From NCBI RefSeq assembly GCF_023614525.1, contig NZ_CP097885.1:804501-868500 (forward strand): DNA of 64,000 bases, written 5' to 3'. The position numbers and the translations under genes are program-made. Below are positions 8,828 to 18,348 of this stretch, in pieces; positions within the stretch are counted from its first letter, which is position 1; each line of letters opens with the position of its first letter. The DNA comes from Peptoniphilus genitalis. Lineage in GTDB: Bacteria; Bacillota; Clostridia; Tissierellales; Peptoniphilaceae. A model generated the notes under the pieces. It was not told the DNA's origin and made no database searches. It saw only the letters and a list, made by a program, of their open reading frames with translations.

Positions 8828-9559
8828 TTATAAAACCATGGACAAAAATTCCTTTGCCCTTTGTGTCTTTGGATTTGTGAAAAATTCTTTTGAGTCTTCG
8901 TCTTCTGCTATGACTCCCTTGTCCATAAAGAGGACCCTGTTGGATACATCTCTTGCAAAGCCCATCTCGTGAGTTACAACAAGCATTGTAAGTCCTTCTT
9001 CTGCCAAGTCCCTCATAACATTTAGGACTTCCTTAACCATCTCTGGGTCAAGAGCAGATGTTGGCTCGTCAAAAAGCAGAACTTCTGGGCTCATGGCAAG
9101 TGACCTTGCTATTGCCACCCTTTGCTTTTGTCCACCAGATAGGGATGTTGGTCTTGCGTCCCTAAAGGGATACATGCCAACTTTTTCAAGGAACTTGTCT
9201 GCAATCTTAACTGCCTCATCACGAGACCTCTTTAGAACCTTAACTTGTCCTATGACGCAGTTTTCAAGAACAGTCATGTTGTTAAAGAGGTTAAAGGATT
9301 GAAAAACCATTCCCACCTTAGTCCTGTAATTATTAATAGAAGAATTTTCTTCTAACATGTTCTCTCCATGGTATCTTATTTCACCAGAGTCTGGCTCTTC
9401 TAAGAGGTTGATGCACCTAAGTAGGGTTGACTTACCTGAGCCAGATGAACCAATTATTGAAACAACTTCGCCCTTTTGGACTGTAAAATTTATTCCCTTT
9501 AAAACTTCATTTTCTCCAAAACTTTTTTCCAAGTTCTCTATTTCAAAAATATTGGCCAT
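8828..9559 (-). CDS. Amino-acid ABC transporter ATP-binding protein (GlnQ/HisP family)
   Basis: ATPase subunit that powers uptake of a polar amino acid, probably lysine. The 243-aa protein has Walker [10 protein letters not shown] (~36-44), Q-loop VFQSFNLF, signature LSGGQ (~141) and Walker [12 protein letters not shown] (~160-170), all typical of the PAAT importers. It is the last gene of a three-gene operon; its ATG begins one base after the permease stop. The lysine assignment comes from the lysine riboswitch in front of the operon, not from the ATPase itself. Confidence 0.95.
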   Translation of the reverse strand: MANIFEIENLEKSFGENEVLKGINFTVQKGEVVSIIGSSGSGKSTLLRCINLLEEPDSGEIRYHGENMLEENSSINNYRTKVGMVFQSFNLFNNMTVLENCVIGQVKVLKRSRDEAVKIADKFLEKVGMYPFRDARPTSLSGGQKQRVAIARSLAMSPEVLLFDEPTSALDPEMVKEVLNVMRDLAEEGLTMLVVTHEMGFARDVSNRVLFMDKGVIAEDEDSKEFFTNPKTQRAKEFLSMVL

Positions 9560-9560
9560 C

Positions 9561-10331
9561 TCACACCTCTTCCTTTACTTCTATAACTTCTGCTGTTGAT
9601 TGAGATCCGTAAATCTTGTAAGTTCCATCTCCGTCTAATTTCTTTTCAACAAGCTTCATTGCTTGACTCACACTTATTGTTAAGAATAGATAAATCAAAG
9701 CTGTTATAAAGAAAACTTCGAAATATCTTAAATAAGTTCCTGCAGCTGACTTTGAAATGAAAAATAATTCTGAAACAGAAATTACGTTAAGAACTGAAGA
9801 GTCCTTGATGTTTACAATAAATTCATTACCAACTGATGGGATAATATTTCTCACAGCTTGAGGAAGGACAACTTCTGTCATTGTTTGCCAATGAGTCATT
9901 CCTATGGATAGGGCTCCTTCAGTTTGTCCCCTGTCTACAGAAATAATTCCACCCCTTATTATCTCTGCCATGTAAGCTCCTGTGTTAACAGAAACTATAA
10001 TTAGGGCTGAAGGCATAGCCGCCATGTTTAAATTAAAATATTGAAGGGATCCATAATAAAACATCATAGCTTGTACCATCATTGGAGTTCCCCTAATAAC
10101 TTGGATATAAATGCTAATAATTACATTTAAAATCTTTAGGCCCACCCTCTTAAAGGCAGATGACTTTTTATTTACTTTTGTTGTTCTTACTATTGCGATT
10201 AAAAGACCTATTAAAAAACCAATTAAAGTACCCACAACGGCAATTATAATTGTATTAATAGTCCCCTCAACAAAGAGGGGGCCATATTCTTTTAATAAAA
10301 ATCCAATCCATCCAAAAAAACTACTTGGCAT
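9561..10331 (-). CDS. Amino-acid ABC transporter permease (HisM/GlnP family)
   Basis: A 256-aa membrane subunit of the same importer. The BPD_transp_1 signature appears around [19 protein letters not shown] (the EAA-like loop, ~150-170) followed by [14 protein letters not shown]. About five hydrophobic segments are seen. The ATG follows GGAGATAAAT. It lies 16 bp after the binding-protein gene, so it is cotranscribed. Confidence 0.94.
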   Translation of the reverse strand: MPSSFFGWIGFLLKEYGPLFVEGTINTIIIAVVGTLIGFLIGLLIAIVRTTKVNKKSSAFKRVGLKILNVIISIYIQVIRGTPMMVQAMMFYYGSLQYFNLNMAAMPSALIIVSVNTGAYMAEIIRGGIISVDRGQTEGALSIGMTHWQTMTEVVLPQAVRNIIPSVGNEFIVNIKDSSVLNVISVSELFFISKSAAGTYLRYFEVFFITALIYLFLTISVSQAMKLVEKKLDGDGTYKIYGSQSTAEVIEVKEEV

Positions 10332-10347
10332 ATTTATCTCCTATATC

Positions 10348-11202
10348 TTATTCACCTAGTGGTTGGTTAGCCACAGCTTCTTCCATTATTTTTTGTCTTT
10401 CATCTTCAGGGATTTTTGAAAGAGCAGCGTTTACTTTGTCAAGAAGTTCTGTGTTACCTTTTTTAACTCCTACTGCAATTGATGTATCTTCAACAGAAGT
10501 TTTAAATCCATTGCCTTCAGAGAATTCAACAAATGTTAAGTCCTTATTTGCTGCTACTGCTGATAGGGCTCCTGGTCTTTCAGAAACATATCCGTCAATC
10601 TTTCCACTTCTTAGAGCAACGATCATTGCTGGGAAAGTTTCAAGAGCAGTTGATTTATTTACGCCTTCCATTTGATCGATTACATCGTAGTGGAAAGTGT
10701 TAAGTTGACCAGTGATGTTAGCTCCCTTAAAATCATTTATGCTCTTTGCATTAACATAAGGAGAATCTTTTTTAACAACAATTACAAGGTCTGATGTGTA
10801 ATAAGTGTCTGAGAAGTCAAGAGTTTCCTTTCTTTCTGCAGTTGGACTCATACCTGCTATGATAAGGTCAATTTTTCCAGATGTAATAGCTGGAGTAAGA
10901 CCATTCCATTCAGTCTTTACAATTTCAAGTTTTTTGTTCATTGATTCAGCAATTTTCTTTGCGATTTCAACGTCATATCCACCAGCGTAGCCACCTGCTG
11001 AAATCTTGTAGCCGTGTTCTTCACCAGTTTGTGTCCAGTTAAATGGAGCATAGTCACATTCCATACCAACCCTTAATGTGTCTGAGTCAGCTGGTGCTGC
11101 AGCTGATCCCCCATCACCCTTTGGGTTACAAGCTGTTAAAAGCATTGTACCTGCTATTGCTCCAACTAGTAGTAATCTTCTTGCGTTTCTTCTTAAATTC
11201 AT
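10348..11202 (-). CDS. Substrate-binding lipoprotein of amino-acid ABC transporter (probably lysine)
   Basis: Extracellular solute receptor of the PAAT family, 284 aa. A positively charged N-terminus and hydrophobic stretch end in the lipobox LTAC with the lipidated cysteine near residue 25. The mature part begins with VGMECDYAPFNWTQ, the usual opening of SBP_bac_3 proteins, and includes GYDVEIAKKIAE and the G-SPTAERKETLDFSDTYY-type hinge motif. First gene of the operon; GGAGG lies upstream of the ATG at 11202. The preceding lysine riboswitch argues for lysine as the ligand. Confidence 0.94.
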   Translation of the reverse strand: MNLRRNARRLLLVGAIAGTMLLTACNPKGDGGSAAAPADSDTLRVGMECDYAPFNWTQTGEEHGYKISAGGYAGGYDVEIAKKIAESMNKKLEIVKTEWNGLTPAITSGKIDLIIAGMSPTAERKETLDFSDTYYTSDLVIVVKKDSPYVNAKSINDFKGANITGQLNTFHYDVIDQMEGVNKSTALETFPAMIVALRSGKIDGYVSERPGALSAVAANKDLTFVEFSEGNGFKTSVEDTSIAVGVKKGNTELLDKVNAALSKIPEDERQKIMEEAVANQPLGE

Positions 11203-11251
11203 GATATACCTCCGTAAAAATCTTCGGTAACTATCAAAAAGTAATAAAAAA

Positions 11252-11276
11252 AACAGTTTGGGAAATCCAAACTGTT
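11252..11276 (-). terminator. Riboswitch expression-platform terminator
   Basis: Perfect 10-bp inverted repeat AACAGTTTGG / CCAAACTGTT with a 5-nt loop, followed on the minus strand by eight Ts. It sits between the lysine aptamer and the ABC operon, so lysine binding would shut off transcription. Confidence 0.92.
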
Positions 11277-11280
11277 AAAA

Positions 11281-11480
11281 TGTCTAAATATGTAAAGACA
11301 AAGTATTTAACCTTAGATAGCTCCCCACTAAATCGTGACAGTCATGCAAATATTGTTTGCATGCCCAGCATATTATCTGTTACCAATAATATACTTCGGC
11401 GAAATTTCCTTTCATCTCCCTTCATCGCATGGTCTTGCTCTGAGAGATTACTGATAAACCCCGCGCCTCTATCGTATTTT
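11281..11480 (-). promoter_or_regulatory. Lysine riboswitch (L box)
   Basis: The minus-strand transcript contains the L-box landmarks in the right order: GATAGAGGCGC at the 5' side of P1, GGGAGATGAAAGG, CGCCGAAG, CTGGGC, ACTGTCA, and GGGGAGCTATC closing P1 (GATAG at 11469-11473 with CTATC at 11316-11320). A TGTCT/AGACA hairpin and a strong terminator follow. It controls the downstream binding-protein/permease/ATPase operon and makes lysine the likely substrate. Confidence 0.92.
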
Positions 11481-11659
11481 TCAATACACTTTATTTAATT
11501 GTTTCATCAATTATATAAGGGAGATTTTTAAAAGTCAAGGACAATTTTCATTTTCTTGAAAGATTATTATAAAACTTTATCTCCTTTATAATTTCAAAAA
11601 GTCCCCTGTCCCCACCAAGCACAAGCTTAGGATGGTTTCTAATTTTTAAAAAATACTTT

Positions 11660-11850
11660 GTAAAATTTTTAAATTTTTCTCTAAGTACATAGGATTTTAC
11701 AAAGTCATAAACTTTTAGGACTTCATAATTTATAAAAAAGTCAGCAAGTCTTATGACCTCAAAAATTTTTATAAAGTAGTCAAGTCTTATGAGTTAATAA
11801 TTTCTTATAGAGTAACGAAGTCTTACAAACTTTCATAAGCTAAAAAATAA
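11660..11850. repeat. Imperfect ~18-bp AAGTCATAA-type repeat tract, locus 1
   Basis: The intergenic stretch between the riboswitch and the SLH gene has no credible gene. It holds about eight to ten degenerate units containing AAGTCATAA, AGTCTTATGA or their complement, spaced at roughly 17-20 bp in both orientations. The same unit type occurs at 17700-17990 and 34800-35010. Function unknown. Confidence 0.6.
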
Positions 11851-11868
11851 TATCCAGACAATAAAAAA

Positions 11869-11890
11869 GACTCCCCTCAGGGAGCCCTCA
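11869..11890 (-). terminator. Terminator of the SLH surface-protein gene
   Basis: GGCTCCCT/GGGGAGTC stem followed by six Ts on the minus strand. Confidence 0.8.
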
Positions 11891-11899
11891 AAATTTTAT

Positions 11900-13588
11900 T
11901 TATTTCCACATGTCAACTTCAGAAGTTGAGTTTAGTCTTTCTCTATTGTGAGTGTTTGCTGCGTCAAGAATGTTGTAGTAAGCCCAGAATCCTTCACTAA
12001 CATCAGAGAACTTATTAAGTGATGAAGTGTTCACATTGTTAAGTGAGCTCTTGTTTGTATTTCTGTTAAATACAGAGTTTAGGATTGTAACAGCTTCTGC
12101 TCTTGTGATCTTAGCATTTGGTTTGAAGCTTCCATCTGGATAACCATTAACATTTTTGTTGCCGTAAAGTTTATCAATTGCATCCTTTGCCCAGTGGTCT
12201 TTAACATCCTTGAAGTCTGATGTGCTAGCTTTTTCATTTTTAACGTAGCCAGAAATCATTTGTGCAAATTCTGCTCTTGTAATGCTTTCATTTGGTTTAA
12301 ATGTTCCGTTAGGGTAACCTGAGATTAGTCCCTTGCCAACAACATAATTGATTGCCTTTGAGTACCAATCATCGCTTGCATCAGAGAATTTTGTAGCTTG
12401 GCTTGTACCAAAGTTTGTTCCACCATTTAGAAGAGTAGCAAACATTTGAGCTGCTTCTGCTCTTGTTACATTTGCTTGTGGCTTAAATGTTCCATCTGGA
12501 TATCCCTTGATGTAAGCAATTGCCTTAACTTCTTCTACTGCATTCTTTGTTACCTTGTATTCAATCTTAGTGATGTTTTTGTCCTTATCTCTTGCTTCAA
12601 TTTTAATTGTTTCGCCATTGATTAGGGCTCTGTCTAAGAAAGCTGTAAATACTCCAGCGTTGTTTACATAAGTGTTAGAGATTTTCTTGCCGTTTGCATC
12701 GTAAACTGTTATTTCGTCATCAGTGTTTGCAGTTCCCTTTACAAATTTTTGTCCTTCAAGAGCTTCTGTAACCTTGAATTTTTTGTTTTCAACAGTTTTT
12801 GCATCTGTGTAGAATCTTAAGTTGTCAAGATCTCTTGTTTCAATGCTCTTGTTTAGAGTAAGAGTGAATTTTCCATCCTTGTCAGCTCTAACTGTTCCAA
12901 GTTTTTCTCCTTCAAGGTAAACTGTGATGAAGTCAAAAGCATGACCCTTAACTTTTCCTGTTAGAACTCTTCCAAAGATACTTAATTCACTAGCGTCAAT
13001 TCTTGTTCCCTTGATATCTTTGTAGTTGTCGTTTTTAACTTCAACACTTCTTGAAGAGTAGTCTTTGTTTTCTGCGTAGATAGTTACGCTCTTACCTTCT
13101 TTGATATCATATTTTATTGAGAAGTCTCCATTTCTGTCAGCTTCTCCAATATATTTTCTATTTCTAAATTCATTGTAGTAGTTATCTTGAACGTAAATCT
13201 TAGCATAAGCTGATGTTTCACCCTTGATGTATTTTCCATCGTATCTTACATTGCTAAGAGTGATGTTGCCATATTTTTTTCTATTTTCTTCTTTTTCTTT
13301 TTCTTCTAACTCTTTTAATTTCTTTTCAGCTTTTTCTCTAGCTTCTTTTTCTTCTTTTGCTTTCTTTTCTGCAGCTTCTTTAGCTTTTTCAGCTTCTTTA
13401 AGCTTATCAGCATCTTTTTCTTCTTGTGTCTTTTCTTTTGGTTGTACCGGTTGTTCTACTCCCGGTTTTTTATCTGTTTCTGAACCTGTTCCATCTGCCC
13501 CTTCTGCTGCGAAAGCAGTTGCTGGGATTGATGCTGCTAGCACTCCTGCTAGGGCAAGTGTTAAATATTTTTTGCTATATGGTTTCAT
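11900..13588 (-). CDS. Secreted SLH-domain surface protein with Ig-like repeats
   Basis: A 562-aa exported cell-wall-associated protein. It has a signal peptide ending near AFAAEG (~28), then a highly charged Lys/Glu region (~35-105) predicted as a coiled coil or stalk. About three bacterial Ig-like modules follow (~105-345, each with a GKFTL- or GDFSI-type strand). The C-terminus has three SLH repeats (~355-535) marked by GYPDGTFKP or GYPNGTFKP and ITRAE, which normally bind pyruvylated wall polymer. A GGAGG precedes the ATG at 13588. It stands alone with its own terminator. Adhesin or S-layer-like role is inferred. Confidence 0.9.
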   Translation of the reverse strand: MKPYSKKYLTLALAGVLAASIPATAFAAEGADGTGSETDKKPGVEQPVQPKEKTQEEKDADKLKEAEKAKEAAEKKAKEEKEAREKAEKKLKELEEKEKEENRKKYGNITLSNVRYDGKYIKGETSAYAKIYVQDNYYNEFRNRKYIGEADRNGDFSIKYDIKEGKSVTIYAENKDYSSRSVEVKNDNYKDIKGTRIDASELSIFGRVLTGKVKGHAFDFITVYLEGEKLGTVRADKDGKFTLTLNKSIETRDLDNLRFYTDAKTVENKKFKVTEALEGQKFVKGTANTDDEITVYDANGKKISNTYVNNAGVFTAFLDRALINGETIKIEARDKDKNITKIEYKVTKNAVEEVKAIAYIKGYPDGTFKPQANVTRAEAAQMFATLLNGGTNFGTSQATKFSDASDDWYSKAINYVVGKGLISGYPNGTFKPNESITRAEFAQMISGYVKNEKASTSDFKDVKDHWAKDAIDKLYGNKNVNGYPDGSFKPNAKITRAEAVTILNSVFNRNTNKSSLNNVNTSSLNKFSDVSEGFWAYYNILDAANTHNRERLNSTSEVDMWK

Positions 13589-13875
13589 AAAAATTTCCTC
13601 CTAAATCAAAAATATAAAATATATTTATACTTCTTATTTCATACTATGTTACTGAGTTTAAAGCTTATTTGTGATAAAAAAGTGATAATTTAGAGGTTTT
13701 TGAAGTATTTAATCTTTTCTTAATAATTTGTCATTAAAGAGAAATAAAATTTTCTATCAAAAAAGTAATAAAAAGTAAAAAATTTCAACTCATCACTTCA
13801 AAATAAAAATTTGCACTCACTAATCAACTTTTAAAAAATACTCCCTAACTCATCACAAAATTTTTGCAAGTAAAA

Positions 13876-13897
13876 AGGACCTGCCTAAGCAAGTCCT
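13876..13897 (-). terminator. Terminator of the dnaJ-like/clpB operon
   Basis: AGGAC-TGC/GCA-GTCCT stem-loop with a short T-run on the minus strand, just after the clpB stop. The remaining bases of the 13589-13902 gap are AT-rich and show no gene. Confidence 0.8.
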
Positions 13898-13902
13898 CAA
13901 AT

Positions 13903-16485
13903 TTATTTTACTTTGACAGACAAGTCGTCTGCTTCTACATCAACTACAATTGTGTCGCCGTCCATTACGTCGCCCCTAATTATCATCTTTGAAATAATAG
14001 TTTCAAGCTTGTGAGAGATGTATCTCTTAACAGGCCTTGCACCATATTGTGGGCTAAAGGATGCATTCAAGATAAAGTCCAAAGCTCCATCTGTAACTTC
14101 GATGTGGATGTCCCTATCTGCAAGTCTCTTTTCAACTTCAGCAATACTTTGTTTGATGATACCATAAATTTCACTCTTTTGAAGTGGTTTGAATAAGACA
14201 ATTTCATCAACTCTGTTGAGGAACTCTGGTCTAAAGGATGCCCTCAAGTCAGCCATAACATTTTCTCTCGCATCTTCTTTGATCTTGCCATCTTCATCGA
14301 TGCCGTCAATTAAGAAGTGTGATCCAATGTTTGAAGTCATTATAATAACTGTGTTTTTAAAGTCCACAGTCCTTCCTTGGTTGTCAGTAAGTCTGCCGTC
14401 ATCAAGAACTTGTAACAAGATGTTAAATACATCTGGATGGGCCTTTTCAATTTCATCAAATAAGATGACTGAGTATGGTTTTCTCCTTACTGCTTCAGTA
14501 AGTTGTCCGCCTTCATCATAGCCTACATATCCTGGAGGAGATCCAACAAGTCTTGACACAGAGTGTTTTTCCATGTACTCAGACATGTCAATCCTTATTA
14601 GGTTTCTCTCGTCATCGAAAAGTGTTTCAGTAAGTGCCTTGGCTGTTTCAGTTTTACCAACTCCAGTTGGTCCTAAGAAGATAAAGGAACCTATTGGTTT
14701 GTTTTTATCTTTAAGTCCAGCTCTTGCTCTTAAAACTGCATCTGACACAAGTTCGATAGCCTTGTCTTGACCAATTACTCTCTTGTGGAGGATGTCTTCA
14801 AGACCTAACAACTTATCTCTTTCAGTCTTATTTAATTTTTCAACAGGGATACCTGTCCACCTGCTAACTACATAGGCGATTTCATCTTCTGTGACTTCTT
14901 CCTTCACCATAGATGACTCGTCCTTTGTAGATGCTTTTTCTCTTTCTGCAAGTTCTTCTTTTAACTTTGGAAGAGTTCCATATTTTAATTCAGAAAGTCT
15001 TTCTAGGTCGTAATTTCTTTCAGCTTCTTCTATTGCGTGGTTAGTATCTTCGATTTTCTTCTTGATATCCTTTGTGGAGTCAAGTTCCTTCTTTTCTGCT
15101 TCCCACTTAGATTTTAATCTGTCAAACTCTGCCTTTTCTTCAGAAAGTTCTCCTTGAAGTTTTTTAAGTCTTTCAGCACTTGCTTCATCAGTTTCCTTTT
15201 TAAGGGCTTGATTTTCAATTTCAAGTTGCAAGATTTTTCTTCTAACTTCATCAATTTCTGTTGGCATTGAGTCGATTTCTGTCCTAAGCATTGCACAAGC
15301 TTCGTCCATTAAGTCGATTGCTTTATCTGGCAAGAACCTGTCAGTGATATACCTGTCAGACAAAGTTGCCGCAGCTATAACTGCTGAGTCAGAGATCCTA
15401 ATTCCATGGTAGATTTCATATTTATCTTTTAGTCCACGAAGGATTGCAATAGTATCTTCAACGCTTGGTTCCTTTACCATAACCTTTTGGAATCTTCTTT
15501 CAAGGGCAGGGTCCTTTTCGATGTACTTCCTGTACTCGTCAAGAGTTGTTGCCCCAATAGCGTGAAGTTCACCACGAGCAAGCATTGGCTTTAAAAGGTT
15601 AGATGCATCCATGGCACCATCAGTCTTGCCTGCTCCAACAATGTTGTGGATTTCATCGATAAATAAAATTATATCTCCATTGGATTTTAAGACTTCATTT
15701 AAAACAGCCTTTAATCTTTCTTCAAATTCACCACGATATTTTGCACCAGCAATTAGGGCACCCATATCAAGTGAAAAAACAGTTTTATTTTTTAGACCTT
15801 CTGGCACATCTTCAGAGACAATTCTTTGGGCAAGTCCACCAGCAATAGCAGTCTTACCAACTCCAGGAGGACCAATTAAAACTGGGTTGTTCTTAGTCCT
15901 ACGAGAAAGAATCCTGATAACATTACGAACTTCTTCGTCACGACCAATAACTGGGTCAAGCTTGCCTTCACGAGCAAGTTCAGTTAAATCTTGGCCGTAC
16001 TTTTTAAGAGCGTCGTAAGTTCCCTCTGGGTTGTCAGTAGTTACGTGTTGGTTGCCCCTAATTTTTTTAAGGGCATTTAAAAATCCATCAGCATCAATCT
16101 TATTCTTATTAAAGACAGAAGAAGAATCAGTTCCCTTCATATTCAATAGAGCAAGATAGATGTGTTCAACAGAAAGGTAATCATCGCCCATCTTCTTTTT
16201 AAAGTCCTCTGCCTTTTGGAAAAGTTCCCTATAAGAAGAGTCGGCATAAACTTCTGCACCTGATTGTTTTGGAAGTCTTTCAATAACCTTTAAGACGTCA
16301 CCTTTTAACATATCAGGGTTTTTATCCATATATGTCAAGACCCTAGGAATAAGGCCTTCCTTGTCATTTAAGAGGGCGTAGTTGATGTGAATTTCTTTTA
16401 CCTCTGGATTGCCGTATTCCTTAGCAATATTATATGCACCTTGAACGGCTTCAAGGGATTTTTGAGTAAATTTTTCAAAATTCAT
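13903..16485 (-). CDS. clpB: ATP-dependent disaggregase ClpB
   Basis: Hexameric AAA+ chaperone that threads aggregated proteins for refolding, working with DnaK/DnaJ. The 860-aa length is normal. An N-terminal repeat domain (1-145) precedes the first AAA module with Walker A GPPGVGKT (205-212), the coiled-coil middle domain (~400-530), and the second AAA module with GPTGVGKT (~605) and the pore loop around GYVGYD. No ClpP-docking loop is evident, as expected for ClpB. It is the second gene of an operon, 43 bp after the dnaJ-like gene, under the CIRCE/CtsR-controlled promoter. Confidence 0.97.
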   Translation of the reverse strand: MNFEKFTQKSLEAVQGAYNIAKEYGNPEVKEIHINYALLNDKEGLIPRVLTYMDKNPDMLKGDVLKVIERLPKQSGAEVYADSSYRELFQKAEDFKKKMGDDYLSVEHIYLALLNMKGTDSSSVFNKNKIDADGFLNALKKIRGNQHVTTDNPEGTYDALKKYGQDLTELAREGKLDPVIGRDEEVRNVIRILSRRTKNNPVLIGPPGVGKTAIAGGLAQRIVSEDVPEGLKNKTVFSLDMGALIAGAKYRGEFEERLKAVLNEVLKSNGDIILFIDEIHNIVGAGKTDGAMDASNLLKPMLARGELHAIGATTLDEYRKYIEKDPALERRFQKVMVKEPSVEDTIAILRGLKDKYEIYHGIRISDSAVIAAATLSDRYITDRFLPDKAIDLMDEACAMLRTEIDSMPTEIDEVRRKILQLEIENQALKKETDEASAERLKKLQGELSEEKAEFDRLKSKWEAEKKELDSTKDIKKKIEDTNHAIEEAERNYDLERLSELKYGTLPKLKEELAEREKASTKDESSMVKEEVTEDEIAYVVSRWTGIPVEKLNKTERDKLLGLEDILHKRVIGQDKAIELVSDAVLRARAGLKDKNKPIGSFIFLGPTGVGKTETAKALTETLFDDERNLIRIDMSEYMEKHSVSRLVGSPPGYVGYDEGGQLTEAVRRKPYSVILFDEIEKAHPDVFNILLQVLDDGRLTDNQGRTVDFKNTVIIMTSNIGSHFLIDGIDEDGKIKEDARENVMADLRASFRPEFLNRVDEIVLFKPLQKSEIYGIIKQSIAEVEKRLADRDIHIEVTDGALDFILNASFSPQYGARPVKRYISHKLETIISKMIIRGDVMDGDTIVVDVEADDLSVKVK

Positions 16486-16528
16486 ATAAACACCTCATTT
16501 GTTCAATATATTTAATCAATTAAAATTG

Positions 16529-17449
16529 TTATTTACTTATTTTTTCTAATTCCTTATATAATTTTTCTTGTTCTTCAGTTAAATCTTTAGGATTTACAAT
16601 ATTAAAGACCACGTAAAGGTCTCCCACATTTCCCTTAAGGTCCTTGAAGCCCTTAGAAGAAATCCTCATCTTATTGCCACCAACAAAGCCTTGAGGAATC
16701 TTTAACTTCAACTTGCCACTAAGAGTTTCCACAGTCTTAGAAGAGCCAAGAGCAGCTTCCCATGGATAGATGTTAACAGTCCTTGTCACATCAAGCCCAT
16801 CTAGGACAAGATTTTTTTCGTCCTTAATGTTAATCTTGAACAAGATATCTCCGGGAAGACCAAACTTTTCTCCCCTGACCTTGACCTTCTTGCCCCTAGT
16901 GATTCCAGCAGGGACTTTGACAGCAACATCATATTCCTTTTGCTTGTAAGTTAGGGAAACATTCTTTGTCACACCTTCAAAGGCCTCTTTAATAGAAATA
17001 GAAAGTTCAGATTCAAACTTATTTCTAGCCTTCTTTTGAGACCTTCCCCTTCCCTTAGAAGAGAAATCTCCGAAGATGTCATTTATGTTAAAGCCACCAG
17101 AGAAATTGCCGCCAGACTTAGAAGAACCAAAAATTGTTTCAAAAAAGTCTGAGAAATCTGCACCGCTTCCTCCTGTGGTATAAGTGTAACCATATTGAGA
17201 AGGGTCGAAATCATAACCAGATGAAAAATCATAATTAGATCCAAAAGTATCATATTTTTTTCTCTTGTCGGGATCCGATAAGACCTCGTAGGCCTCAGAG
17301 ACTTCCTTAAACTTTTCTGCAGCTGCCTCGTCGCCTTGGTTGACATCGGGATGATATTTTTTCGCAAGCTTCCTATAAGCTTTCTTTATCTCCTTTTCAT
17401 CTGCATCTTTAGAAACTCCAAGGATTTCATAATAATCTTTGTATTTCAA
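16529..17449 (-). CDS. DnaJ-like co-chaperone lacking the zinc-finger domain (CbpA type)
   Basis: J-domain protein that stimulates DnaK, 306 aa. The J domain (1-70) includes the HPD triad in [10 protein letters not shown] Gly/Phe/Ser-rich linker (~75-135) leads directly into the C-terminal peptide-binding domains (~140-300). The four CxxCxGxG zinc repeats of classical DnaJ are absent, so this is a CbpA/type II protein. First gene of the operon with clpB. GAGG precedes the ATG. The preceding ~180-nt leader may hold a second weak promoter (TTGCAA 17513-17518, TATAAT 17492-17497, 15-bp spacer). Confidence 0.93.
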   Translation of the reverse strand: MKYKDYYEILGVSKDADEKEIKKAYRKLAKKYHPDVNQGDEAAAEKFKEVSEAYEVLSDPDKRKKYDTFGSNYDFSSGYDFDPSQYGYTYTTGGSGADFSDFFETIFGSSKSGGNFSGGFNINDIFGDFSSKGRGRSQKKARNKFESELSISIKEAFEGVTKNVSLTYKQKEYDVAVKVPAGITRGKKVKVRGEKFGLPGDILFKINIKDEKNLVLDGLDVTRTVNIYPWEAALGSSKTVETLSGKLKLKIPQGFVGGNKMRISSKGFKDLKGNVGDLYVVFNIVNPKDLTEEQEKLYKELEKISK

Positions 17450-17611
17450 AATGTAACCTCCTCATATATATAAACATTTAATCTCTCTCTAATTATATCC
17501 CAATAAAAAATATTGCAACATAATAGGAATTAATTAAATGGATTTAAAATTAAGACTTTTATTTAATTTCCGTTTCCGTGAAATTAAAATAAAAATCATA
17601 GTCAAATTTAG

Positions 17612-17628
17612 TTTGACTATCTTTGACT
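17612..17628 (-). promoter_or_regulatory. CtsR operator
   Basis: On the minus strand AGTCAAA-GAT-AGTCAAA, an exact match to the CtsR heptad direct repeat (RGTCAAA-N3-RGTCAAA). It lies over and just after the predicted transcription start of the dnaJ-like/clpB operon. Confidence 0.85.
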
Positions 17629-17634
17629 ATCTAA

Positions 17635-17663
17635 ATTATACAACATCATTAGCACTCTTGCAA
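17635..17663 (-). promoter_or_regulatory. Promoter of the dnaJ-like/clpB operon
   Basis: TTGCAA (17658-17663) and perfect TATAAT (17635-17640) on the minus strand with a 17-bp spacer. The -35 lies inside the CIRCE-like element and the start point falls in the CtsR site. Confidence 0.75.
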
Positions 17664-17675
17664 GTAGTCTGCTAA
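17649..17675. promoter_or_regulatory. CIRCE-like HrcA operator
   Basis: TTAGCACTC-N9-GTCTGCTAA, matching the CIRCE inverted repeat in 16 of 18 arm positions. It overlaps the -35 of the clpB operon promoter. One arm is imperfect, so HrcA binding may be weaker than at groESL or dnaK. Confidence 0.8.
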
Positions 17676-17699
17676 TTTATTTTTAAAAATTTTTCTCCT

Positions 17700-17990
17700 T
17701 TATAAAGTCGCGAAAATCTAGGAAGTTAAGGGGATTTACAAAGTCGTAAAAACTTTTGGGCTCGTAAAAAACTGCAAAGTCATGAGAAACTACAAAGTTA
17801 GAGATATCAAATAAGTTGTAACAAGCTACGAAGCCATAGAATAATGCGAAGTCATAAAAATCCATAAACTCATAAAAATCTGTTAAGTCATAAACTTAAA
17901 TCGAGTCATATAAGCTTACGACGTCATAAAAATTTATTAAGTCATGGCTATCTACTAGTAAATAAAAACTTAACAAGCTTATAAAAAAAT
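17700..17990. repeat. Imperfect ~18-bp AAGTCATAA-type repeat tract, locus 2
   Basis: Longest of three related intergenic tracts. About 14-16 degenerate units of 16-20 bp with a consensus close to CRAAGTCATAAAAATCT, mostly in one orientation. A short minus-strand open frame here (17683-17865) merely translates the period into a YDF-rich peptide and is not credible. Function unknown. Confidence 0.7.
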
Positions 17991-18024
17991 TTTTAAATTT
18001 CACAAAATATTTTTAAAATTTTTA

Positions 18025-18053
18025 TTGTCTTATTCGTGTTACTATGTTAAACT
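18025..18053 (+). promoter_or_regulatory. Possible promoter of a short orphan transcript
   Basis: TTGTCT (18025-18030), 17-bp spacer, TAAACT (18048-18053): each hexamer matches consensus in 4 of 6 positions. With the terminator at 18102-18127 it would make a ~70-nt RNA with no gene in it. Confidence 0.35.
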
Positions 18054-18101
18054 GATAACAGATTATTTAATACACTTTTTTAATTAAATTCCTTTTTACT
18101 C

Positions 18102-18127
18102 GCCGAGATTGTCTCGGCAATTTTTTT
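18102..18127 (+). terminator. Orphan intrinsic terminator
   Basis: Perfect GCCGAGA/TCTCGGC stem with a TTG loop, then AA and seven Ts. No plus-strand gene lies upstream within the intergenic region, so it ends either a small RNA or an unmarked transcript. Confidence 0.8.
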
Positions 18128-18160
18128 GCCCTTTTTTAGTCAATTTAAAATTAATTCCAT

Positions 18161-18189
18161 TTGTATATCATTTGTAAAAATGATAAAAT
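18161..18189 (+). promoter_or_regulatory. Promoter of the SAM-type riboswitch leader
   Basis: TTGTAT (18161-18166), 17-bp spacer and TAAAAT (18184-18189); the transcript would begin near 18196, just before the aptamer. Confidence 0.5.
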
Positions 18190-18194
18190 GAACT

Positions 18195-18320
18195 TACCAT
18201 AAAGAGAAGGCGAGAGACAAGCTCATCGACCCTTCAGCAACCTACCATGAGGCAAGGTGCTAATGCTTGTATGATGGATACATATTAATCTTGCATCCAT
18301 CTTTCGATGGGTGCTTTTTT
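18195..18320 (+). promoter_or_regulatory. SAM-I-clan (S-box-like) riboswitch with terminator platform
   Basis: The core AAGAG...GCAACC...AAGGTGCTAATGC matches the SAM-I clan. P1 can form from CATA (18198-18201) and TATG (18270-18273); P2 from GAAGG/CCTTC around a GAG/CTC hairpin. GATGGAT (18273-18279) can pair with ATCCATC (18295-18301) as an antiterminator, which competes with a 9-bp terminator GCATCCATC/GATGGGTGC (18293-18314) plus six Ts. The usual P4 hairpin is missing or very short, so a SAM-I/IV-like variant is possible. Ligand identity is inferred from the core only. Confidence 0.8.
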
Positions 18321-18348
18321 CTTCTCTAATTTTAAAGGAGGAATTTAT

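Noticed and set aside
17683-17865. 60-aa minus-strand frame rich in YDF motifs
   Set aside because: It is the translation of the ~18-bp repeat tract (period of six codons); no ribosome site and no sensible protein composition.
17700-17990. CRISPR array
   Set aside because: Units are ~18 bp, degenerate, and have no unique spacers of constant length; no cas genes are in the window.
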